A DNA stretch of 6,426 nt, from positions 831-7,256 of the forward strand of contig DKMV01000085.1 in the NCBI GenBank assembly GCA_002469605.1. Direction: 5' to 3'. Shown piece after piece: positions 5,063 through 6,426 of the stretch. The notes below the pieces were generated by a model. It was not told where the DNA came from. It did not search any database and worked only from the letters and a program-made list of their open reading frames with translations. Position numbers and translations under genes: made by a program. This DNA comes from Leclercia sp. UBA7405. GTDB taxonomy: Bacteria; Pseudomonadota; Gammaproteobacteria; Enterobacterales; Enterobacteriaceae. The stretch's first letter is position 1. Every line of letters starts with the position of its first letter.

Positions 5063-5089
5063 GTCTCAATATACTACGAATATTTGTCC
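5063..5089. promoter_or_regulatory. Operator-like region between the MerR gene and blc
   Basis: The plus strand has an AATAT-N7-ATATT dyad (5068-5072 and 5080-5084) abutting TATTTGTCC (5081-5089). On the minus strand the latter reads GGACAAATA, the same 9-mer found upstream of the TudS-DUF1722 gene. The following bases also agree, allowing one gap: TTCATGGTGTGT there and TTCGTAGTATAT here. This is a plausible MerR-protein site in a shared divergent promoter region; binding is not shown. Confidence 0.4.
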
Positions 5090-5116
5090 TCTGAATGAAG
5101 CGCCGAACGGCTGCAC

Positions 5117-5122
5117 TACACT
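5117..5122 (+). promoter_or_regulatory. Candidate blc promoter -10 (sigma-S-like)
   Basis: TACACT at 5117-5122, preceded by C (CTACACT), matches 4 of 6 -10 positions and resembles the sigma-S preference. No good -35 is seen. E. coli blc is known to be sigma-S-dependent. Transcription would begin near 5129, a leader of about 21 nt that leaves out the upstream ATG at 5130 and supports the start at 5151. Confidence 0.4.
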
Positions 5123-5150
5123 TATCACCATGCTAACGAAAGGAGTTCAC

Positions 5151-5675
5151 ATGAAAATATGGCCCGTTCTGACCGGTGTGGCGATCTCGCTGGCGCTGGT
5201 CGCCTGTAAATCCCCTACGCCACCGAAGGGCGTCCAACCCATTAACGACTTCGATGCCAGCCGCTATCTCGGCCAGTGGTACGAAATCGCCCGTCTCGAA
5301 AACCGCTTTGAACGCGGGCTGGAGCAGGTCACCGCCACCTACGGCAAGCGCAGCGACGGCGGTATCAGCGTGCTGAACCGCGGCTACGATCCGCGTAAGC
5401 AAAAATGGAACGAGAGCGAAGGCAAAGCCTACTTCACCGGCGCGCCGACCACCGCCGCGCTGAAGGTCTCCTTCTTCGGGCCGTTCTACGGCGGCTATAA
5501 CGTCATCGCCCTGGACGACGAGTACAAATACGCCCTGGTAAGCGGGCCAAACCGCGACTACCTGTGGATTCTGGCGCGTACGCCGACCATTCCGGAGAAG
5601 GTGAAGCAGGATTACGTGGGCATCGCCCGCGGGCTGGGCTTCCGGGTGGATCAGCTGGTATGGGTGAAGCACTAG
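5151..5675 (+). CDS. blc: Outer-membrane lipoprotein lipocalin Blc
   Basis: The 174-residue protein closely resembles E. coli Blc (177 residues), sharing RYLGQWYEIAR, FERGLEQVTATY, SEGKAYFTGAPT, ALKVSFFGPFYGGYNVIAL and RDYLWILARTPTI. It starts with a lipoprotein signal whose lipobox is LVAC at 16-19; Cys19 would be acylated, and Lys20 is not the inner-membrane retention signal Asp. The lipocalin G-x-W motif is GQW at 41-43. Blc binds lysophospholipids and fatty acids and is thought to help maintain or repair the outer membrane under stress. The start at 5151 has a strong Shine-Dalgarno, AAAGGAG at 5139-5145, with 5 nt spacing; an in-frame ATG at 5130 lies before that site and is rejected. The gene is divergent from the MerR regulator. 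In E. coli, blc is near frd/ampC, so this is a different locus and may be a paralog. A repeat hairpin 29 nt after the stop may end the transcript. Confidence 0.93.
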   Translation: MKIWPVLTGVAISLALVACKSPTPPKGVQPINDFDASRYLGQWYEIARLENRFERGLEQVTATYGKRSDGGISVLNRGYDPRKQKWNESEGKAYFTGAPTTAALKVSFFGPFYGGYNVIALDDEYKYALVSGPNRDYLWILARTPTIPEKVKQDYVGIARGLGFRVDQLVWVKH

Positions 5676-5679
5676 CGGG

Positions 5680-5743
5680 CTGTAGCAAACCGCGCGATCG
5701 GTTCCCTCTCCCTTGAGGGAGAGGGCTAGGGTGAGGGGGAACA
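5680..5743 (+). repeat. Intergenic hairpin repeat, copy 1
   Basis: A 9-bp perfect stem CCCTCTCCC/GGGAGAGGG (5704-5712 and 5717-5725) with loop TTGA is flanked by a GCAAAC..GCGCGATCGG head and a TAGGGTGAGGGGGAAC tail. Bases 5685-5743 match copy 2 over 59 bp with 3 differences, all C/T; 5680-5684 match less well. It is REP-like and lies just after blc, where the hairpin could protect or terminate the mRNA. Confidence 0.85.
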
Positions 5744-5828
5744 TGCGGCTCGCCCGAAACGCTTCTGCGATGTTTAGCCGGACCAGGGTGCGGCTTTGGA
5801 AATAGTGCGAATGCTGCGCGTGGATTTA

Positions 5829-5892
5829 CTGCTGCAAACTGCGCGATCGGTCCCCTCTCCCTTGAGGGAGAGGGTTAGGGTGAGGGGGAACA
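5829..5892 (+). repeat. Intergenic hairpin repeat, copy 2
   Basis: This copy has the same orientation and length as copy 1, offset by 149 bp. The stem is CCCTCTCCC (5853-5861), loop TTGA, GGGAGAGGG (5866-5874). The 85 bp between the copies (5744-5828) shows no gene, promoter or other structure that I can support. The copy ends about 58 bp before the acetyltransferase start. Confidence 0.85.
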
Positions 5893-5950
5893 GGCGAAAC
5901 CGTGTCCGGCATCTCTTGATTTTATTAAGCAGCCCAGGGATGATCGCGGC

Positions 5951-6388
5951 ATGAAAATCGAAACCGCACTCCCCTCACAATTTGAACGTCTCGTCGCGAT
6001 CTGGGAATCCTCCGTTCGCGCCACCCATCACTTCCTGCAGGAAAGCGATATTGCGGCGCTGCGCCCGCTATTGCTCAACGCCTATTTACCTAATCTCAAC
6101 GTCGTTATCGCCCGGGATGACGCCGGCGTTATTCACGGCTTCTTAGGCGTGGATGCACACCGCATCGAAATGCTGTTTGTGGACGACGCGAGCCGGGGAA
6201 AAGGGGTAGGCAAATTGCTGCTGACGCATGCCATCAACCATTTTGGCGCCAGCGAAGTGGACGTGAATGAACAGAATCCGCAGGGCGTGGCGTTTTACCG
6301 GCATATGGGATTTGTGCAGGTGGGGCGATCGGAGCTGGACGGGCAGGGGAATCCGTTCCCGCTGCTGCATATGCGCTTAAACGGCTAA
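5951..6388 (+). CDS. GNAT-family N-acetyltransferase, YjaB-like
   Basis: The 145-residue protein is a single-domain GNAT acetyltransferase that would transfer acetyl from acetyl-CoA to an amine. The acetyl-CoA pyrophosphate-binding loop is RGKGVG (82-87), after the strand EMLFVDDAS. The C-terminal half has VNEQNPQGVAFYRHMGF (105-121). E. coli YjaB (147 residues) shares the AIW..SV.ATH.FL start, VNEQN, FY..GF and GRSE motifs, so this is a YjaB-like protein. I leave the symbol blank because orthology cannot be shown here and the substrate is unknown. AGGGA at 5936-5940, 10 nt before the ATG, is the likely Shine-Dalgarno. A TTGATT/17 bp/GATGAT pair (5916-5944) would put transcription onto the start codon itself, so the promoter remains unclear. 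The gene is bracketed by the hairpin repeats. Confidence 0.9.
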   Translation: MKIETALPSQFERLVAIWESSVRATHHFLQESDIAALRPLLLNAYLPNLNVVIARDDAGVIHGFLGVDAHRIEMLFVDDASRGKGVGKLLLTHAINHFGASEVDVNEQNPQGVAFYRHMGFVQVGRSELDGQGNPFPLLHMRLNG

Positions 6389-6405
6389 TAGCCGCACCGT
6401 CTACG

Positions 6406-6426
6406 CCCTCTCCCCTGCGGGGAGAG
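6406..6426 (+). repeat. Intergenic hairpin repeat, copy 3 (cut by window end)
   Basis: CCCTCTCCCC, TGC, GGGGAGAG is visible, the same stem family as copies 1 and 2 with one more G-C pair and a different loop. It starts 17 nt after the acetyltransferase stop and probably acts as its 3' hairpin. The tail lies beyond the window, and the head sequence of copies 1 and 2 is absent. Confidence 0.7.

Noticed and set aside
5130..5150. Start of blc at the ATG at 5130
   Set aside because: The strong AAAGGAG site lies after it, the candidate transcription start is near it, and the lipoprotein signal is normal only from 5151.
5133..5744. Minus-strand frame of 203 residues opposite blc
   Set aside because: It is antisense to a full-length Blc and begins inside the hairpin repeat; its composition is that of a shadow frame.
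5680..5892. The two direct hairpin repeats as a CRISPR array or attachment sites
   Set aside because: There are only two full copies with an 85-bp gap and an internal 9-bp palindrome, no cas or integrase gene nearby, and a third related hairpin after another gene. This fits a dispersed REP-like element.

Overview
The window looks like a chromosomal stretch from a GC-rich member of the Enterobacterales. Enterobacter, Klebsiella and close relatives are the best guess. The basis is close protein resemblance to E. coli Blc, HiuH, MlrA/BluR and YjaB, plus copies of a CCCTCTCCC/GGGAGAGGG hairpin repeat I associate with gaps between genes in these genera. No rRNA, tRNA, CRISPR array, insertion sequence or origin is visible. 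The longest stretch without a gene is 275 bp (5676-5950), and it holds two copies of the repeat.

Layout. (1) 1-390, +: the C-terminal part of a LysR-type regulator that begins before the window. (2) 387-1475, -: a GC-rich AAA ATPase of the RecF/SMC-like type. It converges on the LysR gene so tightly that both stop codons share one CTAG. (3) 1507-2539, -: a markedly less GC-rich two-gene unit, an excisionase-type HTH protein followed by an overlapping PIN-domain ribonuclease. This reads as a type II toxin-antitoxin pair, with an operator-like palindrome over its promoter. (4) 2642-2670: a rho-independent terminator for the next gene. (5) 2725-5038, -: a TudS(DUF523)-DUF1722 fusion protein, a periplasmic 5-hydroxyisourate hydrolase (HiuH) and a MerR regulator of the MlrA/BluR type. 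(6) 5151-5675, +: an outer-membrane lipocalin, Blc, divergent from the MerR gene. (7) 5951-6388, +: a YjaB-like GNAT acetyltransferase, flanked by the hairpin repeats (two before it, one cut by the window end after it).

How the parts may work together. From memory, a MerR regulator, a lipocalin and a DUF523/DUF1722 protein also sit together, usually with a photolyase, in light- and stress-responsive clusters of Pseudomonas and relatives. The block 2725-5675 may be a photolyase-less version of that module with HiuH added. A common theme could be near-UV or oxidative damage: TudS acts on thiolated pyrimidines such as those from tRNA 4-thiouridine, HiuH acts on a urate oxidation product, and Blc handles membrane lipids. 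This is inference.

The least expected signals are regulatory. The start codon of the TudS fusion gene lies in a 12-bp perfect inverted repeat. The Shine-Dalgarno of hiuH lies in a 10-bp perfect inverted repeat. The TudS-fusion and MerR genes share a GGACAAATA-containing element at nearly the same distance from their starts. I found no complete, clearly new multi-gene system. The best candidates for follow-up are this regulatory architecture and the toxin-antitoxin insertion beside the ATPase.
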